Shown in pieces: positions 52,808-60,141 of a stretch of 64,000 bases of DNA. The stretch covers positions 25,020 to 89,019 of the forward strand of contig LNEO01000249.1 of NCBI GenBank assembly GCA_001465015.1. The letters run 5' to 3'. Position numbers and translations under genes: made by a program. This DNA is from Deltaproteobacteria bacterium Ga0077539. Its GTDB lineage: Bacteria; Myxococcota_A; Polyangia; Polyangiales; Ga0077539. The notes below the pieces were generated by a model. That model saw nothing but the letters and a program-made list of their open reading frames with translations. It had not been told where the DNA came from and ran no database searches. Positions within the stretch are counted from its first letter, which is position 1, and every line of letters starts with the position of its first letter.

Positions 52808-53917
52808 TCACAGGTCGATCGACACGTCGCCGATCGCGACGGTCGAGCAGAGGGCGATGTCGACGTTGGCCTCTGTCGAGACCTCGCCCGTTCGAAGGTC
52901 GCGCGTCGCGCCCGAGAGCTTCTTGCAGTGGCACGTCCCGCAGATGCCCATGCGGCATCCGCTCTTTGGCTCGAGTCCCTGCTCTTCGGCCACGACGAGG
53001 AGCGTGCGACTGTCGTTCGCCGTCTTGTTCGACCGCGCGAAGCGCACGGTGCCAGTGCCCTCGCTGCGGCCGTCGAACGCGGATTGAAAGCGCTCGATCG
53101 TCAGCGCGTCCGACGCTCGGCGCGACGCAAACGCTCGCTCGATCGCTCTCAGGAGCGGCGCCGGTCCGCACGCGTACGCTCGCGTGTCCTCGAAGTCCGC
53201 TACGACCGCCGCGAGGCTCGCTTCATCGAGCGACGGTGCGCGGCCGAGCGCCTCCTCGGTGACGAGGTGAAGGTCGAGCCACGGCATCTGCCGCAGCTCC
53301 TCGAGAAACAGCGCCTCGCGCTCGCTCCTTGCGAAGTGCAGCAGCGTCACCTTGGCGCCGGGCGCCCCCTCGCGGATCGCCTTTCGATCCAGCGAGCGAA
53401 GCATCGAGATCACCGGGGTGATTCCGCTGCCGCCGGTGATGAACAAGAGCCGCGGGGGCAGCTCGGCGTCGAGCACGAAGCTCCCCATGGGAGGCGACAA
53501 CTCGACGGTCGTCCCCACGATGGACGGGTCGACCAGCCGCGGGGTCACCGCCCCGCGCGCAGTGGACTTGATCGTGAGCTCGATGTCCCTCGGCCCGCGC
53601 GTCCCTTCGGGAGCGCTCGAAATCGAGAAGCACCGCGTCCGTCGCACGCCGTCGATTTCGATCGTGAGCGAGACGAACTGCCCCGCGCGATGCTTTCCGA
53701 ATCGCCTGTCTGTTCGCAGGACGAGCGTCGCGCAGCCATCGAAGTGCGGCTCGAGCGCGACGACCTCTGCTCGAATGGGCCCGAAGTGCCGCGGCGCGAG
53801 CGCGGCCAGGTACTCCTCGGGCTTGCGCGGATAGGTGAGCCATCCAAGCGCTCGACCGAGCGCTGTCCGCAAAGAGACCACGAATGGATCGGCAATGACC
53901 GGCTCTAGAGAGTCCAT
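52808..53917 (-). CDS. Ferredoxin reductase-type electron donor (FAD/NAD(P) + 2Fe-2S)
   Basis: A 369-residue flavoprotein. The FAD domain (FSLTIEID, RCFSISSAP), the NAD(P) domain (LLFITGGSGITPVISML...AYACGPAPLLRAIE) and a C-terminal plant-type [2Fe-2S] domain (GCRMGICGTCHCKK, and the final Cys in IALCSTV) are in order. This layout is known for desaturase electron donors (for example Rv3230c with DesA3). GAGGGA precedes the ATG. It is 31 nt upstream of the desaturase and should be its reductase. Confidence 0.92.
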   Translation of the reverse strand: MDSLEPVIADPFVVSLRTALGRALGWLTYPRKPEEYLAALAPRHFGPIRAEVVALEPHFDGCATLVLRTDRRFGKHRAGQFVSLTIEIDGVRRTRCFSISSAPEGTRGPRDIELTIKSTARGAVTPRLVDPSIVGTTVELSPPMGSFVLDAELPPRLLFITGGSGITPVISMLRSLDRKAIREGAPGAKVTLLHFARSEREALFLEELRQMPWLDLHLVTEEALGRAPSLDEASLAAVVADFEDTRAYACGPAPLLRAIERAFASRRASDALTIERFQSAFDGRSEGTGTVRFARSNKTANDSRTLLVVAEEQGLEPKSGCRMGICGTCHCKKLSGATRDLRTGEVSTEANVDIALCSTVAIGDVSIDL

Positions 53918-54077
53918 GAGACGTCCCTCACTGATGCGCGCAGAACGGACAGTCCGCGGTCGCGCCTGCGATGAGGCGCGGACGCGCGGAGACCTCGGGC
54001 GCAGCGTCGCGCAGACCCGCGAGCGCCTCTGGTCGAAGAACTACGAAGAACGATCGAAGCCCGTCGGGCTCAGCGAA

Positions 54078-54914
54078 CTATCGCTTCTTGGTCTTTCGCC
54101 GCTTGCTCAGCGTCGATGCGGCGCCCGACTCGTTGGCCTTTCGCACGGCGCGCTCCATCTCGCGGGCGAACATGATGCGAACCGCCTCGATGCTGACCGG
54201 ACGAAACTCCTCGTACGCCTGGTCGAGCGTCTCACCACCCAACTCCGTGCGCTCGATGAAGAACGCGGTCAGCTCCTGCGCGAGCCGCGACAAGTGCTTG
54301 TGCAGCAGGATCGAGGCGTCCCGGGACTGATCGACGGTCACCCCGACGCGCTCGAGCCGCAGCGCGAGGTCGAGCAGCGCGGGGCTGTTGACCAGCATCG
54401 CGTCGCCGCGTCGCTCGATGGCTTGCGCGCGAAGCAGCTCTGCCGCCAGCCCAGGCCGGTGCTCTTTGAGCATCGACTGCAGCTCTTGCTCGCTCAGGAT
54501 CTTCGGCCGATCGCCGGCCCACGGCGAGCTGAGCTTGTCGTGAAGGCCGAGCCACTCTTGAATCGAGAACTCGCCCTTCTCCGCCTGCTCGATCACCGAT
54601 CGGATCGCTTTGATCTGCAGACCCCGGTCTTGGAGCATCGCGATCTGCTCGAGCCGCTCGACGTGCGCCCGGCCGTAGATCGCGACCCGACCGCGGATCA
54701 ACGGCTTCGGAAGCGCTCCCGCGGATTGATAGAAGCGGATCGTCCGGCTCGGGACGCGCGTCGCCGTCGCGAGCTCGTCGATCGTGTACTCGGGCTCAGC
54801 GGCTTCGTCGGGCTTCGCGTCGGGCGAGTCGGGCGCCTTGGTCATCGAGGCGTCGAGCATACCCACGGCTGCCTCAGAGTCCGAGACAAGATCGCTTGGA
54901 AGTGAGTCACTCAT
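54078..54914 (-). CDS. MerR-family transcriptional regulator
   Basis: A 278-residue regulator. An acidic, low-complexity N-terminus of about 40 residues precedes a MerR-type winged HTH (YTIDELATATRVPSRTIRFYQSAG, then GRAHVERLEQIAMLQDRGL). The C-terminal 160 residues are helical and Glu/Arg-rich and do not match a known ligand-binding domain. ATG 54914 is the first in-frame start after a good promoter. It is 160 nt upstream of the ferredoxin reductase and desaturase, so control of fatty-acid desaturation is plausible, though not shown. Confidence 0.82.
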   Translation of the reverse strand: MSDSLPSDLVSDSEAAVGMLDASMTKAPDSPDAKPDEAAEPEYTIDELATATRVPSRTIRFYQSAGALPKPLIRGRVAIYGRAHVERLEQIAMLQDRGLQIKAIRSVIEQAEKGEFSIQEWLGLHDKLSSPWAGDRPKILSEQELQSMLKEHRPGLAAELLRAQAIERRGDAMLVNSPALLDLALRLERVGVTVDQSRDASILLHKHLSRLAQELTAFFIERTELGGETLDQAYEEFRPVSIEAVRIMFAREMERAVRKANESGAASTLSKRRKTKKR

Positions 54915-54924
54915 CACGGTCTCT

Positions 54925-54953
54925 GTTGTAGATGTTACAGTGATGACTGTCAA
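54925..54953 (-). promoter_or_regulatory. Sigma-70-type promoter before merR-like gene
   Basis: On the minus strand: TTGACA (54948-54953), 17 nt, then TACAAC (54925-54930). The -35 is perfect, the -10 has 4 of 6 matches, and spacing is ideal. The predicted start is a few nt before the ATG at 54914, so the mRNA leader would be very short. Confidence 0.5.
54937..54950. promoter_or_regulatory. Inverted repeat in the promoter spacer (possible operator)
   Basis: ACAGT (54937-54941), GATG, ACTGT (54946-54950): a perfect 5-bp dyad between the -35 and -10 boxes of the merR-like gene, the usual place for MerR operators, suggesting autoregulation. Confidence 0.4.
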
Positions 54954-55043
54954 GGTTGGTCGAGCGAATTTGTATCGCACGGGCGCCGCCCGCGTTTGGA
55001 CACGGGATTCGTGGGGCGGCAACGGACGTCGCGACTCAGCCGT

Positions 55044-56699
55044 TCAGCGGCGGCCTGCCACGGCGGCCGGTCGCTGCGCAGACGTGCGCTGCTCGCGTAC
55101 GACCGCGCTTCGACGGCGCGACGGATGCTCTGCGGAAACGTCGGTCGCGCCCGTCAGGTCGCACTGCTCGAGCGCCTCAGCGAGCGCGGTTCCATCGGAG
55201 AATCGCTCGGCCGGATCCTTCGCGAGGCCACGGGAGACCAGCGCCTCGAGCGCCGCGGGGATCGGGTGCGAGAGCCGCACGCTCGGCGGCAACGGAGGAA
55301 CGTGCAGGTGCGAGTAGAGCACCCCGTTCTCTCCATCCACCAGAAAGGGCGGCGTCCTCGTGAGCGCGAAGTACAGCACCGCGCACAGCGAGTACACGTC
55401 GCTCGCCGGAGAAACGGGCCGTCCCTCGATCGCCTCGGGGCACACCCACGCAGGAGTTCCCGCGAGAAACCCCGTCGCCGTGAGCCGCTCGGCGTCATCG
55501 TCCGCGAGCAGCGTCGCGATCCCGAAGTCGAGCACCTTCACCGTCGCGTCGGCCCCGCCACACACGAAGAGGTTGTCCGGCTTTACGTCGCGATGGACGA
55601 TCCGCGCCTCGTGCGCCGCCCCGAGGCCCCGCGCCGCCTGCGCGATCAACGCAACGGCGCGCGTCGGGTGCAGGGGCCCTTCGCGGTGAACCAGCGACGA
55701 GAGCGTCTCGCCTTCGAGCAGCTCCATCGCGAAGTACCGTTGTCCGTCGCCGGTGGTGCGTCCGTCGAAGATCTGCACGACGTTGCGATGCGACAGCGCG
55801 CGCAGCGCCTTGATTTCGCGCTCGAATCGCCGCTTTCCGTCGGCGCTCTCGGCGCGACCGCGAAGAAACTTCAGCGCGACCTCGCGCTCGAGCCTGCTGT
55901 TCCACGCGGTCCACACCTCGCCGAAGCCGCCCCAGCCGATGCGCTTTCGGAGCACGTAAGGACCGACGCGCTTGGACTCGAAGATCTCTCTGCGCAGCGC
56001 CCACAGCAGGTGTCCTGTGTACAGCGCCGTTCCGCCCATCGCGGCCGTGGCGCCCAGCGTCAACACCATCGTGACGATCGCGCGAGGATCGGTCCACTGC
56101 GCAGCGAGCAGCGACGAGAAGCGCGCGCCCACCGCGAACGCGATCGGGACCGCCGCCACCATCACGACCGTCTGCGCCACCATCGAACGCCATGGCCGAC
56201 CCAGCAGCGCAAACCCCGTGAACACGAAGACGAGCCCGAACGGGTAGATCGCGAGCATCCCTCCGCCCGCCGCGCACAGAGCCGCGTACGGCACCGCGAG
56301 CAGCGCCGTCGCCTGCCAGCTGTACCGCTGCAACGAGCGCTCGTCGGGCTCGATTCGCTGCAGCAATCGCAGCGCGATCGCGACGGCGACGACCAGCGCC
56401 GCGTGCGTCGCGAGCAGCACGTCGAGCCGCACCGGCAACACATACTTCGCCTGAAAAAAGTCCAGCACGATGAAGCCGGCCGCGATCGCCAGCGCCCACG
56501 GCATGTACGCCCGGATCCGCTGCCGCGCCTCGAACAGGTGGTGGCGCTGCACCTCGGGAGCCGCCGTCGCATCCGCGCTCGTGCCGTCTCCGGAGGCGCC
56601 GGTCGCCGTCGCGCCGCGAGAGCCCGGCGCGTCGCGAGGGTCCCTCTCACGCTGTTCGTTTACGTACGGCACCGGTCTCTCGCTCACCGCATCGCCCAT
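55044..56699 (-). CDS. Membrane-anchored serine/threonine protein kinase
   Basis: A 551-residue protein. Residues about 60-235 hold six hydrophobic segments (e.g. YMPWALAIAAGFIVLDFF, MLAIYPFGLVFVFTGFALL, IVTMVLTLGATAAMGGTALY). The kinase domain follows at residues about 245-510: GWGGFGEVWTA (Gly loop), VALKFLRG (Lys), HRDVKPDN (catalytic loop), LDFGIATLL, and a T-rich activation loop. The order (membrane region first, kinase last) is the reverse of the common PknB type. The C-terminal 30 residues are Arg/Ser-rich. Substrates unknown. Confidence 0.92.
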   Translation of the reverse strand: MGDAVSERPVPYVNEQRERDPRDAPGSRGATATGASGDGTSADATAAPEVQRHHLFEARQRIRAYMPWALAIAAGFIVLDFFQAKYVLPVRLDVLLATHAALVVAVAIALRLLQRIEPDERSLQRYSWQATALLAVPYAALCAAGGGMLAIYPFGLVFVFTGFALLGRPWRSMVAQTVVMVAAVPIAFAVGARFSSLLAAQWTDPRAIVTMVLTLGATAAMGGTALYTGHLLWALRREIFESKRVGPYVLRKRIGWGGFGEVWTAWNSRLEREVALKFLRGRAESADGKRRFEREIKALRALSHRNVVQIFDGRTTGDGQRYFAMELLEGETLSSLVHREGPLHPTRAVALIAQAARGLGAAHEARIVHRDVKPDNLFVCGGADATVKVLDFGIATLLADDDAERLTATGFLAGTPAWVCPEAIEGRPVSPASDVYSLCAVLYFALTRTPPFLVDGENGVLYSHLHVPPLPPSVRLSHPIPAALEALVSRGLAKDPAERFSDGTALAEALEQCDLTGATDVSAEHPSRRRSAVVREQRTSAQRPAAVAGRR

Positions 56700-56925
56700 G
56701 ATCGCACAACTGCGAGGCCACTCGAGAGAGCCACCGCGTCGATCTCCCTCAGCGTTCGCAGCCCGACGGCCATGTCAGCCTTCGTGCGCAAGATCATCCC
56801 CCGATGACCGATTGTAGAGCTGTTCTCGCGCGTGAAAGTATCGCCGTGCCATCGCCGCAGAGGATCGCACAGAGCTTCGCCGATTCAGCGGTCGCAACCC
56901 CATCGCCATCGCAGAGGGAGCTGTC

Positions 56926-58362
56926 ATGTTCATCACCGAGATCGTCGCCAGCCCCAACAGCCGAGCGATCTGTCGCCGATGTCGAAGCAAGATCGAGAAA
57001 GGTGAGGCGCGCGCCGGGCGCGAGGAGCTGGGCTTCGCAGGAGAGCCTACGCTCGCGTTCTTCCACGCGAGCTGCGCGGTCGACGTCGCGCTCGACGAGG
57101 TCGCTCGCTACCTTCGAGGCAACCCCGGACTTGAATTCGTGGGCCGCGCTGAGATCGAGGCCACCGTCGCGAGTCGGATGCGCGCGATCGAGGAGGCAAA
57201 GAAAGAACCGGCCCAGCGCGATCGCTCCGCGCTCTCGGTCGAGCAGGCCAAGGACCCGTCGGGCCGACCGCGCGTCCGCGTGTACCTCGCGGGAAGCGCG
57301 TTCTCGATGGGCAACGGTCCCGCGATCGACCTCGATCGATACTGCCGTGAGCGAACCTTCTGCTCGCCGCTTCGCGAGTACCAGTTCATCCTGCAATACA
57401 CGGGAGAGCCAGAGATCGCAGAAGACCCTTCTCAGCCCGTGATCGGGGCCGTCTTCGCCCCGTATGCAGACGCCAAGGCGATGCCGAATCAACGTACGAA
57501 GGTCGCCGCGTGGCGCTCGCAGGGCCTGCCGACCCCTCTGCTCTGGGTGTTCGTTCGGGGCAACACCACCGCCCCCAAAGACGAGCAGATCCAGCGCTGG
57601 AGAGCGTTTCTCGACGAGGCAGGGTTCAGCGGCGACGACGCGACCGTTCTGTCCGCGCGCAAGGCCGACGAAGCGGCGCTCACCGCGCTCGTAGCTGCGC
57701 TCGATGAGCGCTTTCCGTTTCGCCGTTCAGACGATGCCGGCGAGGCGCTCCCCGCCGATCAGGCGTTTGCGAAGAAGCTCACCGCGCTCGTCGCCGCAGA
57801 GAACGACGCGGCCGTGATGCACGCCATGGCCTCCGCGCACGCGGCGCTTCGAAGCACCGCGAACCGTCGCGAGATCCCCGCGTACCAGCGCCAGTCGCTC
57901 GAGGGGATGACGTCGGTCAGCCCGGACGCCCGCCGCGCCTTCGGCCACGCCGCCTCTCGCGCCCTCTCCTTCGATTCGTGCGTCGAGCACGCGCTCGGCG
58001 TCCTCGAACACACACCAGAGATCGACCCGAGCGCCCAGGTGTGCGCCGCGATCGCGCGCTTCGTGAAGGCACCCAAAGGAAAGCTCCCTCGACCCTTCGA
58101 AGCGCTCGTCGCCTTCGCGCGCGATCGCAAGATCGAAGGCCGCGGCGCGCCCATCTTCGACGCGTTGATCGTAGCCAGCAACGGACCTCGTCTGCTCGCC
58201 CTCGCCGAGGCGCTGTTCTCCGTGCGCGACGCGCGCTCGGATCGCGCGTTGGTGCCGTGGATCGAGGGTCTCGATGACCGTGACCCCCGCAAATCCGCGC
58301 TCGATTCGGTCCGCACCCGCACGCGGCAACGAATCGCCCGCACCGCGCGCAGCGAGCGATAG
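56926..58362 (+). CDS. Protein with PARP-type zinc finger
   Basis: A 478-residue protein. Residues about 9-55 resemble the PARP-type zinc finger: SPNSRAICRRCRSKIEKGEARAG, then FFHASCAVDV, with the Cys-Cys-His-Cys ligands in the expected order. The family binds damaged DNA in eukaryotic PARP1. Residues 90-240 form an unrecognised alpha/beta domain (RVRVYLAGSAFSMG..., PLLWVFVRGNTT), and the C-terminal half is helical with Arg-rich ends. No PARP catalytic domain is present. It is divergent from the kinase at 55044-56699. Confidence 0.72.
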   Translation: MFITEIVASPNSRAICRRCRSKIEKGEARAGREELGFAGEPTLAFFHASCAVDVALDEVARYLRGNPGLEFVGRAEIEATVASRMRAIEEAKKEPAQRDRSALSVEQAKDPSGRPRVRVYLAGSAFSMGNGPAIDLDRYCRERTFCSPLREYQFILQYTGEPEIAEDPSQPVIGAVFAPYADAKAMPNQRTKVAAWRSQGLPTPLLWVFVRGNTTAPKDEQIQRWRAFLDEAGFSGDDATVLSARKADEAALTALVAALDERFPFRRSDDAGEALPADQAFAKKLTALVAAENDAAVMHAMASAHAALRSTANRREIPAYQRQSLEGMTSVSPDARRAFGHAASRALSFDSCVEHALGVLEHTPEIDPSAQVCAAIARFVKAPKGKLPRPFEALVAFARDRKIEGRGAPIFDALIVASNGPRLLALAEALFSVRDARSDRALVPWIEGLDDRDPRKSALDSVRTRTRQRIARTARSER

Positions 58363-58449
58363 CGACGCGCTCCGCGCCCTCGGGCGTCCTCGCGAGCTTC
58401 GTCGACGATCCACCCGATTCGCTCCATTCGGTGGGATCATCCGCGGTCC

Positions 58450-59292
58450 ATGAAGTACGTCCGCGCGACGCGCGCAGCGCTGTGGGTCACGATCGCGTCT
58501 AGCTTGTGCTCGAGCACTGCCTTCGCCCGCTCCAACGGCATCACCGGTGTCTCTGCGGCAGGCTGCGGCGGAGGGTCGTGCCACGGCGCGTCGAGCTTCT
58601 CGACCACCGTGAGGATCGAGGGAGAAGTGTCGGTCGTCCGCGGCTCGATGAACACCTACACGTTGGTCCTCACCAACATGGGGTTCTTGCAAGACTCCGC
58701 AGGCTTCAACGTCGCTGCGTCGAGCGGGACCCTCGGCACCGCGGCCGCCGCGACGCAGACGCAGCTTCGCAGCGGCGAGCTCACGCACAGCTCGCGCATC
58801 TCGTCGATGTCCTCGGGGACCTGGAGGATTCCTTTTCGTTGGACCGCGCCGGCCACCGCTGGGACCGCGACGATCTCCGCTGCAGGCAACGTCACCAACA
58901 GCAATTTCAGCGCTGGCGGCGACCAGTGGAACGTCGGGTCCCTCGTCGTCACCGTCACCAACACCATGATGTCGACAGACGCGGGCGTGCCTCCCGCCGA
59001 CAGCGCGACGCCCGACGCCGCGCCACCTGCGGACTCCGGGGCGATGCTGCCCCCTCCCGACGCTCCGATCGCGACGCCAGACGCAACCGCCCCCGCGGAC
59101 AGCGGCGTGGCAACCCCCGATGGCGGCGCGAGCGATGGCGGGACCTCGCCTCCGATGACGATGACGTGCCGCTGTTCTTCCGGTCCAACCTCCGTCGATC
59201 CTCCATCGCTGTTCGCCGCGAGCAGCTTGCTCGCGCTGCGTATGCTTCGCCGTCGTCGCGTCGCGCGCGCGCTGCCCGGGAGCGTCCGTTGA
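58450..59292 (+). CDS. Choice-of-anchor V protein with MYXO-CTERM-like C-terminus
   Basis: A 280-residue exported protein. The signal peptide ends at STAFARS. The mature N-terminus has GVSAAGCGGGSCHGASS, matching the choice-of-anchor V pattern (GxxxxGCxxCHG); a beta-rich domain follows. A Pro/Asp/Ala linker (residues about 180-240) leads to CRCSS, a hydrophobic helix (PSLFAASSLLALRML) and RRRR, a MYXO-CTERM-type sorting signal. The stop overlaps the next gene's TTG start. Confidence 0.8.
   Translation: MKYVRATRAALWVTIASSLCSSTAFARSNGITGVSAAGCGGGSCHGASSFSTTVRIEGEVSVVRGSMNTYTLVLTNMGFLQDSAGFNVAASSGTLGTAAAATQTQLRSGELTHSSRISSMSSGTWRIPFRWTAPATAGTATISAAGNVTNSNFSAGGDQWNVGSLVVTVTNTMMSTDAGVPPADSATPDAAPPADSGAMLPPPDAPIATPDATAPADSGVATPDGGASDGGTSPPMTMTCRCSSGPTSVDPPSLFAASSLLALRMLRRRRVARALPGSVR
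59278..59282 (+). promoter_or_regulatory. Shine-Dalgarno deciding a TTG start
   Basis: GGGAG is 6 nt before the TTG at 59289, which overlaps the upstream stop (TTGA). It selects this start for the PAP2 gene. Confidence 0.55.
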
Positions 59293-60092
59293 GCTGGCAC
59301 CGCGCGCCGCGAGACATCCTTCCGAGCGTCGCTCGTTGGGTCGTTCCCGCGTGGCTCGTTCTCCCGACGAGCGCGCTCTTGCCTGCGGTGGACCTCACGG
59401 GGCTCGTCGCCCTCTTGGCGCTCGCGTTCTCGGACTCCGCGAAGGGCGCGATGCCCTACATCGTCATCGCGTACATCGTCCTCATCGTGAGCCGCGATGG
59501 CGTCGATCGTCGCCAGCGGCTTCGTGAGGCGGCGGCAATGACCCTCGCGATGGTGCTCTTTCTCGGCGCGGGCGCTTGGTTCAACGAACGCCTCGTCAAG
59601 CCAGCCTTCGCTTCCCCGCGGCCGGACATCGTCGAGCTCTCCAATCGCGGCGTCCTGCCCATTTCTCCGACGCGCTTCTACGAACTCGGCTCCAAGGGAG
59701 AGCGGCGACACTACCTGACAAACGTCTTCAGCGAGTCACAGGGCGCAGCGCTTCGACTGTCGCCGCGGGTGCGCGAACACTGGCTCGAAGAGACGGGATA
59801 CTCGTTTCCGTCGGGACACTCGTCGGCGTCGATGCTCGTCGCGACGTTCTTTCTTTGTGTCGGCGGCGCCACGCTTCGCGGACGCAGGGCGCTCGCGCTC
59901 GTGCCGCTGCTTCCGTGGGCGTTGTTCGTGTGCGTTTCGAGGCCGGTCCTGCGCGTCCACCGCCCGTTGGACATTACGCTCGGCGCCGTTCAGGGGACGA
60001 TCATCGGCGTCTGCGCTTTCTTGTTCGTGTGGGCGTTGGCTCGGCCGCGCCCAGCACAGAGCGACGGACACGCCGTCGCCGCAACGACCTGA
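59289..60092 (+). CDS. PAP2-superfamily membrane phosphatase
   Basis: A 267-residue membrane protein with several hydrophobic helices. The phosphatase motifs are complete: KPAFASPRPD (K-x6-R-P), YSFPSGHSSAS (PSGH) and SRPVLRVHRPLD (SR-x5-H-x3-D). It likely dephosphorylates a lipid phosphate such as phosphatidic acid or undecaprenyl pyrophosphate. The TTG start has GGGAG upstream and overlaps the preceding gene by 4 nt, so coupling is likely. It converges with the M60 peptidase gene, 49 nt apart. Confidence 0.85.
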   Translation: MSWHRAPRDILPSVARWVVPAWLVLPTSALLPAVDLTGLVALLALAFSDSAKGAMPYIVIAYIVLIVSRDGVDRRQRLREAAAMTLAMVLFLGAGAWFNERLVKPAFASPRPDIVELSNRGVLPISPTRFYELGSKGERRHYLTNVFSESQGAALRLSPRVREHWLEETGYSFPSGHSSASMLVATFFLCVGGATLRGRRALALVPLLPWALFVCVSRPVLRVHRPLDITLGAVQGTIIGVCAFLFVWALARPRPAQSDGHAVAATT

Positions 60093-60141
60093 GCGCTCTG
60101 CGTGGCAGCGCGAAGTCTCTCGGCGTCGCGACCGCGTCGGC

